A DNA stretch of 64,000 nt. Origin: Phymorhynchus buccinoides. Lineage: Eukaryota; Mollusca; Gastropoda; Neogastropoda; Raphitomidae. A program made the position numbers and the translations under genes. Below the pieces are notes generated by a model. The model did not search any database and was not told the origin of the DNA. It saw nothing but the letters and a program-made list of their open reading frames with translations. Positions 1 to 24,100 of the stretch are shown here, piece after piece; position 1 is the first letter of the stretch; every line of letters begins with the position of its first letter. The stretch spans positions 28,476,285 to 28,540,284 of the forward strand of contig CM065710.1 in NCBI GenBank assembly GCA_017654935.2, written 5' to 3'.

Positions 1-330
1 CCTCAGACAGTCTCATGTCATAATGATGAGCGAAGATGTGGCATGCTGCTGTTATACGCCTAAGGTATAGTTAGGCCCAGCCTCAGACAGTTTCATGTCA
101 TAATGATGAGCGAAGATGTGCCATGCTGCTGGATCTACGCCTAAGGAATAGTCAGGCCCAGCCTCAGACAGTTTCATGTCATAATGATGAGCGAAGATGT
201 GCCATGCTGCTGGATCTACGCCTAAGGAATAGTCAGGCCCAGCCTCAGACAGTTTCATGTCATAATGATGAGCGAAGATGTGGCATGCTGATGTTATACG
301 CCTAAGGAATAGTTAGACCCAGCATGTCAA
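1..330 (-). repeat. 81-bp tandem repeats of a SINE end
   Basis: Four units begin at about 1, 81, 162 and 243, each starting CCTCAGACAG and ending near TTAGGCCCAG. The unit matches, in reverse, the terminal part of the SINE seen at 38030-38145 (AGTTAGGCGCATAACGGCAG ... GACAGGAAACTGTC). It may continue left of the window. Confidence 0.85.
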
Positions 331-436
331 ATCTTTGTCAGACTTGCCAGAAAACAGGCAGGAGCTAGGATGGACCAGTAAAGCAGAAAGATAGTAGCTG
401 CCAGAACAGAACTTCCAGAAGGTGGGAGAACTATTT
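331..436 (-). mobile_element. SINE family B body fragment
   Basis: It contains GACCAGTAAAGCAGAAAGAT and AACTTCCAGAAGGTGGGAGA, the reverse of the CTTCTGGAAGTTCTGTG block found in copies at 7976, 37810, 43340 and 60936. It continues from the tandemly repeated end at 1-330. Confidence 0.75.
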
Positions 437-473
437 ATGCCCCCCCCCCCCCCCCACACCCCCCCCCCCCCCT
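437..473 (+). repeat. Poly-C tract
   Basis: About 35 bases of nearly pure C with one A. Such runs recur in the window. Confidence 0.9.
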
Positions 474-518
474 CCTGCTATCCCCATCCCGTCGACATAC
501 TTGTAACTGATTTGATGG

Positions 519-1165
519 CCACTGCAAGTAGGGTTATTATAAACGCCCTTGACGGCGAGAGTTGATCAGTATCTAAAAGGGCATGCAGTCTTGCAAAAAA
601 AGGCAGCCATTAATTAAGTGGCCTCAAATAGGGTTATTGGCGAGAGTTAATCCCTTGTTTGGTCAGTACTCAACCATCTTCCCCCACCCACCAAGGGCAT
701 TCACTCTTGCAAAAGGCGAGCGAAAATATGGGTTTTACGCCCTCTTCGGCCTTTCGGCCATGTGGGGCATTTGTAAATACAAAGATGGTGGGAACAATAC
801 TGGAGGCAATGCCCGGAGGCAGTGCTAAACCAGTAAAGTCCCGATTTTTTTAATAATACAGATATGTGTAGCAGTAACCACGCCTCGGTTAAACCTCATT
901 GGCTATGGTACCACCACAAGAATATAATCTAACTTGCAAAAGGCAGCCTCAAATAGGGTTATTGGCGAGAGTTATTCCCTTGTTTGGTCAGTACTCAACC
1001 ATCTTTTTTTTCTTTCTTTTTTAAAGTAGAGATTTAACGCCCTACCAAAAGGCCATTTGAGGCATTTGAAATTATGAAGATCTTAACCATCTTCCACCAC
1101 CCACCAATTAAAGGGCATTCACTCTTGCAAAGGGTGTTCTTTGCAGAGGGCATATGGTACTCAAT
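519..1165 (+). mobile_element. GGCCACTGCAA MITE fragments and an associated repeat
   Basis: 519-720 and 930-1165 share blocks (AGGGTTATTGGCGAGAGTTA, AAGGGCATTCACTCTTGCAA) with the complete copy at 38313-38545. Between them, 729-915 is a copy of another repeat, also present at 57228-57412 (GTAACCACGCCTCGG). Confidence 0.7.
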
Positions 1166-1212
1166 ATAGGCCTATGCGTTGAACAGTTGTTTCAAACTCT
1201 AGGAAAAGCAGA

Positions 1213-1425
1213 CTAGGTAGGGGAAGACGGGGTAAAAAGCGCATGGGCGGGTAAGAAGCCCACCCCGAAATAAAGAAAATTTCAGTCAAATTTGCCCATG
1301 AGACGAATGCTAGACATTAACGCTCGTCTCATGGGCAAAATGAGACTGAAATTTGCTTCATTTCATGAGATAATTGGGGTGGGCTTCTTACCCGCCCATG
1401 CGCTTTTTACCCCGTCTTCCCCTAC
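1213..1425 (+). mobile_element. Near-perfect palindromic MITE (GGGGAAGACGGGG ends)
   Basis: Both arms carry GGGGAAGACGGGGTAAAAAG followed by GCGCATGGGCGGGTAAGAAG and pair along almost the whole element, with a TA on each side as a probable target duplication. A second copy at 3291-3508 has the loop in the opposite order. Confidence 0.85.
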
Positions 1426-1429
1426 TCAT

Positions 1430-1615
1430 GATATGACCTGATATGATCGACCCTATATATATTTATTCTGATGAAGTAATGCATATATCGTAATCCTCAA
1501 AGCCTCTTTATGAATTGTCTTTGTTATGAAAGGAGCTGAAAATACAACTCATGATCAACGATTGTTTTTTAAAATATTTATAAAAAATTAAGTCAGACAA
1601 CGTACGTGACGTTTC
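1430..1615. other. AT-rich spacer
   Basis: No gene or structured repeat was recognised between the palindromic MITE and the next MITE. Confidence 0.5.
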
Positions 1616-1623
1616 CTCTAAGG

Positions 1624-1846
1624 CGACTATTGGCCACTGCAACAACCACCTTTTGCAAGAGTGAATGCCCTTGGTAGATGCTTGACTACTGACCAAACAA
1701 GGGCATAACTCTCGCCAATAACCCTATTTGAGGCCACTGAATGGCTGCCTTTTGCAAGAGTGAATGCCCTTTTCGAGATACTGACCAACAAGGGCTTAAC
1801 TCTCGCTGTCAAGGGCGTTAATAACCCTAGTTGTAGTGGCCAATAG
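1624..1846 (-). mobile_element. GGCCACTGCAA MITE, near-complete copy
   Basis: It starts TATTGGCCACTGCAAC and ends GTAGTGGCCAATA, with the same inner blocks as the copy at 38313. The terminal inverted repeats (TIRs) support a MITE. Confidence 0.75.
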
Positions 1847-2214
1847 GTGGGTCATATCAGACGGCAGGAAACGGAATCTTCAAATGACCCAGCCATACAA
1901 GACCGGGCTGCTCATGCTATACTGGAGGTGTGACAAAGCAACCCCAAAACACATCACTTTCATCATGACGCAAGGATTTAGACCAATGCCAACGTTGATT
2001 GCATTTTTTTCTATTCTGATTAGTCTGGGTTGCAAGTTTACGACACATAACTAGTACCTTCTATCCTTTATTTTTAGCTAATATTATGTCTTTAATAGTC
2101 ATGGTGAAGTGACGGGTTTTTTTGGGGTGGTGTTTTTTTTTATGGGTGGTGTTTTTTTATGGGGGGAAAAAGTGGTCAGGCCCTGGCCTGATGGCCTGAC
2201 CTGGATGCTACGCC
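1847..2214. other. No feature recognised
   Basis: Unstructured sequence with T- and G-rich runs around 2115-2170. No coding frame shows family similarity. Confidence 0.5.
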
Positions 2215-2391
2215 CCTGCACACACACATGCACATTGGCACACACAACATACACACACGCACGTATGTGCACGCACGAGAGTGAACACGTGCTTGCACAC
2301 AGACATGTTTATACACATTCAGCCCACATACATTTCATCAGACACATTCTCACTGACATGCACACACATTTACACAAGCATACACTTGTAC

Positions 2392-2479
<88 letters not shown>
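2215..2479 (+). repeat. CA-rich region with long (CA)n
   Basis: A degenerate CA/CATG stretch passes into about 86 bp of pure CA dinucleotides (2394-2479). Open frames here are His/Thr or Cys/Val dipeptide artefacts. Confidence 0.95.
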
Positions 2480-2482
<3 letters not shown>

Positions 2483-2830
2483 GAGGCACCGTGGCCGGTT
2501 GGTTAGATCGAGTCGCCGCTCGTAATCCAACGGGTTTGCGACTAGTGCGTTGGTTCGAACCCAGCTGTTCATCCACGGTACGTGTTGCATCCTTGGGAAA
2601 GATACTTTACTCCTATTTCCTGGTCCTTCGGATGAGACCTAAAACCGAGGTCCCGTGTGCGAACGCACGCACAAGATCTTGCGCGCACGTTAAAGCCCCT
2701 TCCACTATTTGGTACGAGTAGGCCGTGTGCGCCGGTGGAACGGATGACACGAACTCCCATAGCATGCATCCTGTGCGCCAATAGCAGTCTAAACGAAGAC
2801 TTTGGGCGTGGGGCAGGATAAACATCCCCA
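2480..2830 (+). mobile_element. tRNA-derived SINE (family A central domain, alternative head)
   Basis: The head has an A-box-like GTGGCCGGTTGGTTAGA and a B-box-like GGTTCGAACCC. It is followed by GATGAGACCTAAAACCGAGG and TCCCGTGTGCGAACGCACG, the same central block as the SINEs at 21885, 30650 and 54030, which have a different head. The end is AT-rich (GAATAAGAATAAG). Confidence 0.8.
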
Positions 2831-2849
2831 ATCGGAATAAGAATAAGAA

Positions 2850-3000
2850 TAAGAACGAATGAATGAATTTTATTTATAGAGGGTAATAGAATAAGCAATA
2901 CCATGCTTTTTTTTAGTTTTACATCCATCCCTCTGGAAAAACACACCTATATAGGCCTAATAGGAAAATGAGCACAGACAAAGCTATATATATGTCACAG
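2850..3000 (+). repeat. Degenerate repeat also seen at 4510-4590
   Basis: The block TTTTATTTAT followed by GAGGGTAATAGA and AAGCAA is shared with 4520-4560. It is probably an old dispersed repeat. Confidence 0.5.
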
Positions 3001-3002
3001 TA

Positions 3003-3582
3003 GAAATGGGAATCCAGTAGGATTCGGAATCCTATTTGTACTAGTAGAAATCGGAATTCTAATTTCTACTGGACTTTTTCTAGTACAAATTAGAATTCTG
3101 ATTTCTACTAGTACAAATCGGAATTCTGATTTGTACTGACAGCCAGTAGAAAATGGAATCCAGTACAAATTGGAATCAACATATTGTTTAAGCTATCAAC
3201 TCCACCCTCGTTTTGTCTTTCTTCTCTTACAACTGAAGCAATATGTTGATTCCAATTTGTACTGGATTCCATTTTCTACTGGCTGACAGTAGGGGAAGAC
3301 GGGGTAAAAAGCGCATGGGCGGGTAAGAAGCCCACCCCAATTATCTCATGAAATGAAGCAAATTTCAGTCTCATTTTGCCCATGAGACGAGCGTTAATGT
3401 CTAGCATTCGTCTCATGGGCAAATTTGACTGAAATTTTCTTGATTTCATGAGATAATTGGGGTGGGCTTCTTACCCGCCCATGCGCTTTTTACCCCGTCT
3501 TCCCCTACAAAAGTCCAGTAGAAATTAGAATTCCGATTTCTACTAGTACAATTCCGAATCCTACTGGATTCCCATTTCTACT
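3003..3582 (+). mobile_element. Large palindromic element with a second palindromic MITE nested in it
   Basis: The outer ends CACAGTAGAAATGGGAATCC and its reverse complement frame long inverted repeats (AGTAGAAATCGGAATTC type). A further inner hairpin pairs 3141-3182 with 3241-3290. At 3291-3508 a copy of the GGGGAAGACGGGG MITE is inserted, flanked by TA on both sides. Confidence 0.82.
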
Positions 3583-3599
3583 GTGATCATATATAAAGC

Positions 3600-3880
3600 A
3601 TGCAAAATAGAACCCTATATATAGTAACACGTGCTACAATAACAAAATCAAACCTAATTGCATGTAACATGCAAAAATTAAGAAGTATAAGCACACACAC
3701 TCATGGGAAAAGCACAAATTCAGAAGTAGACACAAACGGCACGTGACAAAATCAATCCTAATCATACTTACTCATCTTTAAAATGTACTTATTTGAAAGA
3801 AAAGACACGCACGTAATAAACTCAAACCTAGTTCTACTTTACCTACTCATCTTAACATGCACAACTTTAAATGTAAACAA
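3600..3880 (+). repeat. Old dispersed repeat, AT-rich
   Basis: It repeats phrases such as AACATGCACA, ACAAAATCAA and CCTAATC that also occur at 4330-4410 and 4590-4870, so 3600-4885 looks like several diverged copies of one unit. Confidence 0.45.
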
Positions 3881-3882
3881 GT

Positions 3883-4325
3883 GCAACGCCGAGCGGCTGC
3901 AAAGTCCCCTCGCAGCATCGCCGAGCTACTCCGAAATCGGAATGTGTCGGCTGTGCACACAGCGGGGAGACCATCGAGAACTGAAAACAGGACGCACGCA
4001 CCACAAAGGGCCTAGGGCACAGCGGGTAATGTAAAACTAAATACATCAGTGGATAGCTTGCATCTTGGCAAACTAGTATACCAAATTTGATGATGATAGA
4101 CTGAATAGTTTTTGAGAAAAACGGACGACATAGCGGGCCTGTGACACAAAGGGCCTAGGGCACAGCGGGTAATGTAAAACTAAATACATCAGTGGATAGC
4201 TTGCATCTTGGCAAACTAGTATACCAAATTTGATGATGATAGACTGAATAGTTTTTTTTATAGAAAAACGGACGAATAGCCGGACGGACGGACCAGACAA
4301 AAACAATAGCTCCCCGAACCTTCGG
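3883..4325 (+). repeat. SINE-like end and a 144-bp tandem duplication
   Basis: 3910-3990 carries CCGAAATCGGAATGTGTCGG and GCGGGGAGACCA, the alternative end of SINE family B (also near 9370, 46690, 61220). Then CACAAAGGGCCTAGGGCACA begins near 4000 and again near 4145, about 144 bp apart. The block ends with a GC hairpin, CGAACCTTCGGCTCGGG. Confidence 0.65.
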
Positions 4326-4425
4326 CTCGGGAACTAAAAATACATCTACACATGCAAAATCAAACTTATTCCTACATTATATTATTTATCTTTAACATGC
4401 ACAGATTAAGAGGTAATGCACGTAC

Positions 4426-4427
<2 letters not shown>

Positions 4428-4510
<83 letters not shown>
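4428..4510 (+). repeat. (GA)n microsatellite
   Basis: About 80 bp of pure GA dinucleotides. Confidence 0.97.
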
Positions 4511-4513
<3 letters not shown>

Positions 4514-4885
4514 AATTAATTAATTTTATTTATTGAGGGTAATAGAGTAAGCAAAGTAAAATAAGCACAGACAAATCAGTATAAAGCATTATACAAAATA
4601 CAACCGCATATCGTAACACATCAATAACAAAATCAAACCTAACATTATATTGACTAAAAAAATATAAAGTAAGCGCATAGGCCTACACACGGAAAAATAA
4701 AACCTAATCCTACTTTTCACACTCATCTTTAACATGCACAAATTGAGAAGTGCACAAACACATGACAAAATCAACCCTAATCTTACTTTACATACTTATC
4801 ATTAGGCCTACTTATTTGAACAGAAACACATGCGCATAATAAAGTCAAACATAGTATTATTTTACCTACTCATACATGGCAACAT

Positions 4886-5090
<205 letters not shown>

Positions 5091-5224
5091 CATAAATTTG
5101 TAAATACAACTGTTGAACCTAACGTTTTCTCATAATAGCCGCGAAGTTGGGAGATAAAGAAATAGGTGAGGCTTGGCTGCTCAGTTTTTGAGAAAGCAGA
5201 CGATTGATCTGCTGACAGTTTTGT

Positions 5225-5277
5225 CTCAGGCTGTCTGATTGGTGGTTGAGCATATCACGTGACTTTCCACGATCAAA

Positions 5278-5290
<13 letters not shown>
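5225..5290 (+). promoter_or_regulatory. Probable IRP1 promoter / 5' UTR
   Basis: Immediately before the start codon there is an inverted CCAAT box (GATTGG, 5238-5243), a perfect E-box palindrome TCACGTGA (5255-5262, bHLH-zip type such as USF/TFE) and CAAAATGGCC over the ATG, resembling a YY1-type start-site element. No TATA box is visible. The elements are seen directly. Their function is inferred. Confidence 0.5.
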
Positions 5291-18718
<13,428 letters not shown>

Positions 18719-18804
18719 GTCCGTCCACGTTTTTTCTTTAACTCTCGTCACTCGTTTCTGCCTCAGCTCCCACAACCCCCTGACCCCTTTATATTTGCGT
18801 GGAT

Positions 18805-19030
18805 GCTCCTGCTTTCAGGATGTCCTGAAGTTCAGGATATTTTTGTCCAGGATGTCCTGAAGTTCATTGATTTTTTTTGTCCTGAAGTTCAGGATATTTT
18901 TTTGTCCAGGATGTCCTGAAGTTCAGGATATTTTTGTCCAGGATGTCCTGAAGTTCAGGATATTTTTGTCCAGGATGTCCTGAAGTTCAGGATGTTTTGT
19001 CCAGGATGTCCTAAAGTTCAGGATTTTTTT
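18805..19030 (+). repeat. 32-bp minisatellite
   Basis: Units contain CAGGATGTCCTGAAGTTCAG followed by GATATTTTTGTC, about six or seven copies. Each unit holds the hairpin CCTGAAGTTCAGG. It lies in the intron after exon 4. Confidence 0.9.
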
Positions 19031-19369
19031 AATTGCCTGGAGCCGGCAGTCGCCGGATTATGAGAATTTGAGAAGATGCATTTTGCTGGTTATAGAGGTC
19101 ATGAAGTTTAACCAGAAGTGAAAGTGCAACGAGAGCCTGTCAGTTACATTGGAAACTGTTGTTTCCCTTCAGCTTCCAGGGGGCATTGCCCCCCCCGGAA
19201 CCCCCAGGAGGGGCGCTGTCCCTGCACTCTGCCTGGGGGGCCCGGGCCCCCGGACCCCTGCCTTGCAGGATTTTTTTAATTTCCTAGGAGCACCCATGTA
19301 TTTGTATTTTGGTATTTTGTGGCCACTGTTACTTATCTATGTGAAATTTGGGTTAGTACTAGGCAGCGG

Positions 19370-19602
19370 GATTTCTCCTTGCTCTTACCGACTTTTTAGC
19401 TGCCAATGGATTTTGGCATGTGGAAAGGCACTGGTCAGACTAGTTTTTAAGTCCCCATCCGAAAGGACTCGTCGTTCAGTACTTTGATTTTCCTGGTTCA
19501 ACTGGAAAAAAAATGGACGAGGCCGGGATTCAAACCTGGTCACTCAAGCATTGAAATTGGCAGGTGAATGTCTTAACCACTCTGCCACCTTCCTTCCTGT
19601 TG
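19370..19602 (-). mobile_element. tRNA-derived SINE, third head type
   Basis: On the minus strand it starts GGTGGCAGAGTGGTTAAGAC (A-box-like) with GGTTTGAATCCCGGCC (B box), then CCTTTCGGATGGGGACTTAA. No acceptor-stem pairing is evident, so this is a SINE head and not a tRNA gene. Confidence 0.7.
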
Positions 19603-19639
19603 TTAGTTATCGTCCATGTCTATTTCTGCATATCCTCCA

Positions 19640-20063
19640 CCCCCCACCCCGTGGGTCACGCCGATCCGTCAAGGCTCAGTCTAGCCGCTTGGCTTCTGTG
19701 AAGCTTGGTTTGAAACACCAAGGCTTCTCGTCTGGGATGATTGATCTGCTTCTGTCTTCTAGACGTCAATCAACTAACAAGTTGTACAACCTTAGATGGC
19801 AATCTTGGTTCTCGTTCTGTGGTTCTCGCAAGATAGACCCTCTCCGTCCTTCGACGGTCCAGTTCATAGAGTTTCTCTCTCATCTCTTCAATTCGAAGAA
19901 GCTCTCAGATCAGACTCTTTCGGGTTATAGAGCAGCGTTGATCAACACCATTTCCATGGCTTTGGGCGTTCGGTACGGAGAGAGCTTGTCAGCTCTTCAA
20001 GTGTCGCATTTCATTGATGCGGTTCATCTTCAGGCTCCTTCGAGATCCACCCACTCTTTATAA
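19640..20063 (+). mobile_element. DIRS-like tyrosine recombinase fragment
   Basis: The frame holds GFSSGMIDLLLSSRRQSTNK, LYNLRWQSWFSFC, STVQFIEFLSHLF and LSGYRAALI. This matches the N-terminal SAM-like DNA-binding domain of tyrosine recombinases in DIRS-type retrotransposons. The catalytic domain is absent, so it is a fragment. Confidence 0.72.
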
Positions 20064-20560
20064 CACCCTTTACTGGTCTTGGCTCATTTCAAAATCAGTG
20101 TCCCCAGAGGAAGTTGTATTAAACAACGAAATATTGGGAAAATTAAAAAAACGTGTGTGCTTGGTTTTTTCCTTTGTTATCAAAAGTTGTGTGTCTAAAG
20201 TATCACACATACACAACTTCACACATACAAAAAAACACCAAAAACTACCCCTAAACCAAGCTTATAAATTTGCAATTTGTATGAAATATAATCTTCTGAC
20301 AAAAATGAAAAATAATCAGCCGACAAAATTAAGAAAAAAAGAAACATCTTTTTAAAATAGCATGTTAACACGATAAATAAAAGAAAAAATCTTATAGCAT
20401 GACAATTAAATGCTGTTATAACACATTTGAAATGAGTTAATACTTCTAAGACCGAGTTGAAGGAAAAGATAAGAGTCAGAGGAGCAGGACATGTGATGGG
20501 AGGGAGGGAGTTCCATTTGTGCGGTGCTAAAGAATGGAAGGAGCATGCCATAGCAACACT
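20064..20560. other. AT-rich sequence, nothing recognised
   Basis: No coding signal or repeat family recognised. Confidence 0.5.
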
Positions 20561-20642
20561 GCCCCAGTGAATAGCTTTGTGTGTTGTGTGTGTGTGTGTG
20601 TGTGTCTCTTGCAGCACCCACCACTACTCCCCCAACCCCGGG

Positions 20643-20710
20643 GGAGGTCAAGGTCAGCCGGGGTCAGAGGTCAGGTCAAGGTCAGCCCCATGCAAATGTT
20701 TGAGGTCAGA
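20643..20710 (+). promoter_or_regulatory. Cluster of AGGTCA half-sites
   Basis: AGGTCA occurs at 20645, 20651, 20668, 20673, 20679 and 20703, plus GGGTCA at 20661. Two of these form TCAAGGTCA, the extended half-site bound by monomeric nuclear receptors of the ERR/FTZ-F1 type. It could also be a short minisatellite. Confidence 0.4.
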
Positions 20711-20779
20711 GTTCCCCGTCCTTGACCCCGTTTGCCCTTTCCATGGATTCAAAACGTCAGGGTTAGTTCACCGATAGTG

Positions 20780-21325
20780 TTGTCTCTCTAAAAAAACTAT
20801 TTATTTATTTATTTAGCTTGCAGCACCCTTGTTACTGTTGTTTGTTTTATGTGTTGATTTTGTAAAAATCAAATTTTTGTTTTTAGGTGTTTTTTTGGTT
20901 GTTTTTTGCTTGGTTTGTTGCATGTCAGTTTCTGTTGTTGAGTTATTGAATTTTTTTTTTTTTAACCAAAACAAATTTGCCTTTTTTTGTGTGGCGCTTT
21001 AAATTTAAAATTTTTTTTTAATAGATATATTTTTTATATTCCCCTTTTTTCCTGTTATGATATTTTTTTACAACTTGTTTTTGTAAACAATATCAATTAT
21101 GTACTATTACTAATAAACATTTTCATTTTTTTCTTTTTCTTCTTTTGTTTGATCTAACAAACATGATAAACGATATCTCGTTTCATTTTTTCTTCTTTTG
21201 CTTTTCATGCTTTCAGTGTTATGCGTCACACATGTTGCATGCTAGATAATAATTATTTTGTGATTTTTAATCAAGCTTTTAAGTTAGTAGCTGTGCAGTA
21301 CTGTGTGTGTAGTCTTTGCTATATA
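20780..21325. other. T-rich low-complexity sequence
   Basis: Many T runs. No gene seen. Confidence 0.6.
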
Positions 21326-21517
21326 CAGTGGAACCTCCCTTATAAGACCTTCAAAAAATCATCCAAAATGAGGTCTTATAGGGAGGGGTCTTATAAGGGA
21401 GGGGTCTTATAAGGGAGGTAATTTTAATCCTTACAAAGAAGGGCAATGTCTCAGAGAAGTAGGTCTTATATGGGAGGGAGTCTTATAATGGGAGGTCTTA
21501 TAAGGGAGGTTCCACTG
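21326..21517 (+). mobile_element. CAGTGGAACC MITE, complete copy
   Basis: The ends CAGTGGAACCTCCCTTATAA and AAGGGAGGTTCCACTG are flanked by TA. It is the best preserved short copy in the window. Confidence 0.92.
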
Positions 21518-21721
21518 TATAGAGTATGTAGTTGGTGTAATTGTGAGTAACTGTGTACTGTAAGCTGTCACTTCATTTTTGCCCCAAACTCTGGCTAATG
21601 TCAACCGCCGATAAAACCCATCTAAGTGCAGGACCTAGATACGACTAGATCTAGAGAGCGTGATAGTCACTAAACTCTCATCTATATCGCCCAAGCCATG
21701 AATGGTAGAATAACCAATGTA

Positions 21722-22342
21722 GACCTGTTTACTCTACTCTTTTCAAGTAGTTTTCTACTCAATTTGGACCTCTACTACTCTTCAAAATTGAAATAATGAT
21801 AATGCTCTATAATTACTCATTTTCAGTGAATATTGTTTGATGTTTAATGAATAAAACTACACATTTTGCACCAGCAAAGTGTAGAGTGGCACAGTGGTAG
21901 CGCGTTCGCTTCGTGTCAAGTAAACCCGAGTTCGAACCTGGGTACAGGTGATTTTTTTCCTCTCACTTTGCACTAGGCCTTACGTTTGTCTGAACGTGGA
22001 GTCTTTTCGGATGAAAGACGATAAACCGAGGTCCCGTGTGCCCATGCACTTAGCACACGTTAAACCCAGTGGCAAACGAAAAAGTTGTCATTTGGTCAAA
22101 AATTTTACCCCCCTCCCTTCCTTCCTCATAAGTCACACAAAAAACACATGCAAAACAAAAAAAAACAAAAAATTGGGTGGCGTGCCTCTGGCTGCGACGA
22201 GCACTCCAGGTAGGAGCAACCCGAATTTTTCACAGAGACACCTCTGTGACTATAATGTACCTAACCTAACCTAACCAAAACTACTCATTTCAGCTATCAG
22301 GACTACTCAAGAATTGTGTAGGGGGTAAACAAGTCTGCGGGC
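21722..22342 (+). mobile_element. AGACCTGTTTAC MITE interrupted by a SINE
   Basis: The left half ends at about 21884 (ATTTTGCACCA). The right half resumes near 22277 (CCAAAACTACTCATTTCAGC) and ends GGGGGTAAACAAGTCT. The SINE fills the space. Confidence 0.8.
21885..22275 (+). mobile_element. tRNA-derived SINE family A, near-complete
   Basis: The A-box-like GTGGCACAGTGGTAGCGCG and B-box-like GTTCGAACC are followed by GATGAAAGACGATAAACCGA and GGTCCCGTGTGCCCATGCAC. The 3' segment TTTCACAGAGACACCTCTGT ends in AACCTAACCTAACC. Further copies lie at 30640-30860 (-) and 54030-54360 (+). Confidence 0.85.
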
Positions 22343-22374
22343 AATGTACAAAAAACGTTTGTGAAAAAGTGCTT

Positions 22375-22800
22375 TAGAAACATGTTCCGGCAGGCTGTTA
22401 TTGACAATCTGTCAATGAACAATAAAATTAAAAAAAGATCAAGAATACTGTTACCGCACATATACTGTAATTACTCATTTGTAGTGACCGCGCATGAAAA
22501 TGAGGCAAATAATTGAAATTTATATAGACAAAAATGTTGGTGCCAAAAAACTCTACAGTAAAAAAAGTGCCACACGCTATCATTAACAATCTTGTTGTTG
22601 AACAACAAAAAACCACATCAAGAATACTGTTACTGTACATATAATTACTCGTTTGTAATGACCACACATCAAAATGAGGCAAATATAGAGGGATAAAAAG
22701 TTGGTGCCAAAAAATATACAGTAAATAAGTGCCATGTGCTATAATATCGACAATATGTCGCTGAACAAGTAAAATCAGACAGGGAGTGTAGTAACATTTA
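22375..22800 (+). repeat. Diverged tandem repeat, about 185-bp unit
   Basis: GACAATCTGTC..GAACAA, AAGAATACTGTTAC, ATGAGGCAAATA and GTTGGTGCCAAAAAA recur in the same order two to three times. Confidence 0.65.
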
Positions 22801-22981
22801 TTTGTAGCAGCTAAGCCATGACACAAGAGGCCAGTGTTGATAGGCATCTTCACCGTTTATATGAAGTGTTTGTGATGTAAAGCACCCTAGGTGGAGTTGA
22901 TAGAAACTGATGACATAAGACTAGTGGACAACAGGTGGATAGGTGTCCTGAGGGTGTCATAAGGTGTGTGTGTCTGTGTGC

Positions 22982-23600
22982 ACAGATGAAGCCACAGCAA
23001 AACTTGTTACTTCACTCATCCTATCTTGTATTGACTACTGAAATACTCTCCTTTCTGGCCTATCAGTCTCTACTCTATCTTGTCTCCAGCGTATTCAAAA
23101 CACAGCTGCTCGTCTTGTCCAAGTTTGATCATGTTAGCCATCTTCTCCGTTCTTTGCACTGGCTTCCTGTCGCAGACAGAATTGAGTTATAAATTAAACA
23201 CCCTTTGCTTCTATTCATAAAAAACTATCCATCAAGCTGCTCCCTCTTAGGCCTACCGCTGCAACAATATTTCCATTTATACGCCAACTCGCACTTTGCG
23301 TTCAGTTTTCTGACCCTCTTTCTCTCCAGATCCCTTAGGTACAAGCTTTCAACTGTTTCTCTTTTGCTCTTTTGCTGTCTCAGGACCGACAATATCCTAG
23401 AACAAACTTCCTCTTTCCCTCAGTCAGCGACCGACCCTCTCTGCTTTCAAAATCTAACCTCAAAACCCACCTGTTCCCCCTGTCATTGAGGCTCCACTCT
23501 CTTTCTCTTCTCTCTCTTGCCGTTAGGTCTGTTTCTGCTGGTATAGCCATTTTGTCACACGTGTGTGGTTCGCTTTGTAATTGCATTTTATTAAAAAAAG
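22982..23600 (+). mobile_element. Non-LTR retrotransposon 3' fragment cut by the gap
   Basis: It matches the last 600 or so bases of the element at 9878-11240: DEATAKLVTSLILS, LHWLPVADRIEL and the same 3' sequence GCTCCACTCTCTTTCTCTTC. It is heavily frameshifted. The assembly gap starts inside its 3' end, so this repeat may have broken the assembly. Confidence 0.85.
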
Positions 23601-24100
23601 NNNNNNNNNNNNNNNNNNNNNNNNNNNNNNNNNNNNNNNNNNNNNNNNNNNNNNNNNNNNNNNNNNNNNNNNNNNNNNNNNNNNNNNNNNNNNNNNNNNN
23701 NNNNNNNNNNNNNNNNNNNNNNNNNNNNNNNNNNNNNNNNNNNNNNNNNNNNNNNNNNNNNNNNNNNNNNNNNNNNNNNNNNNNNNNNNNNNNNNNNNNN
23801 NNNNNNNNNNNNNNNNNNNNNNNNNNNNNNNNNNNNNNNNNNNNNNNNNNNNNNNNNNNNNNNNNNNNNNNNNNNNNNNNNNNNNNNNNNNNNNNNNNNN
23901 NNNNNNNNNNNNNNNNNNNNNNNNNNNNNNNNNNNNNNNNNNNNNNNNNNNNNNNNNNNNNNNNNNNNNNNNNNNNNNNNNNNNNNNNNNNNNNNNNNNN
24001 NNNNNNNNNNNNNNNNNNNNNNNNNNNNNNNNNNNNNNNNNNNNNNNNNNNNNNNNNNNNNNNNNNNNNNNNNNNNNNNNNNNNNNNNNNNNNNNNNNNN
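23601..24100. other. Assembly gap, 500 N
   Basis: Exactly 500 unknown bases, a typical fixed-size scaffold gap of unknown true length. It separates the + strand part of the IRP1 gene from the - strand part, and a non-LTR element fragment is cut by it. Confidence 0.99.

Noticed and set aside
2490..2570. tRNA gene at the SINE head
   Set aside because: Cloverleaf not supported, and it is followed by the conserved SINE central block.
19500..19602. Minus-strand tRNA gene
   Set aside because: It has SINE-like continuation and no convincing cloverleaf.
21890..21960. tRNA gene
   Set aside because: A and B boxes are present but there is no paired acceptor stem, and the same block recurs with SINE bodies.
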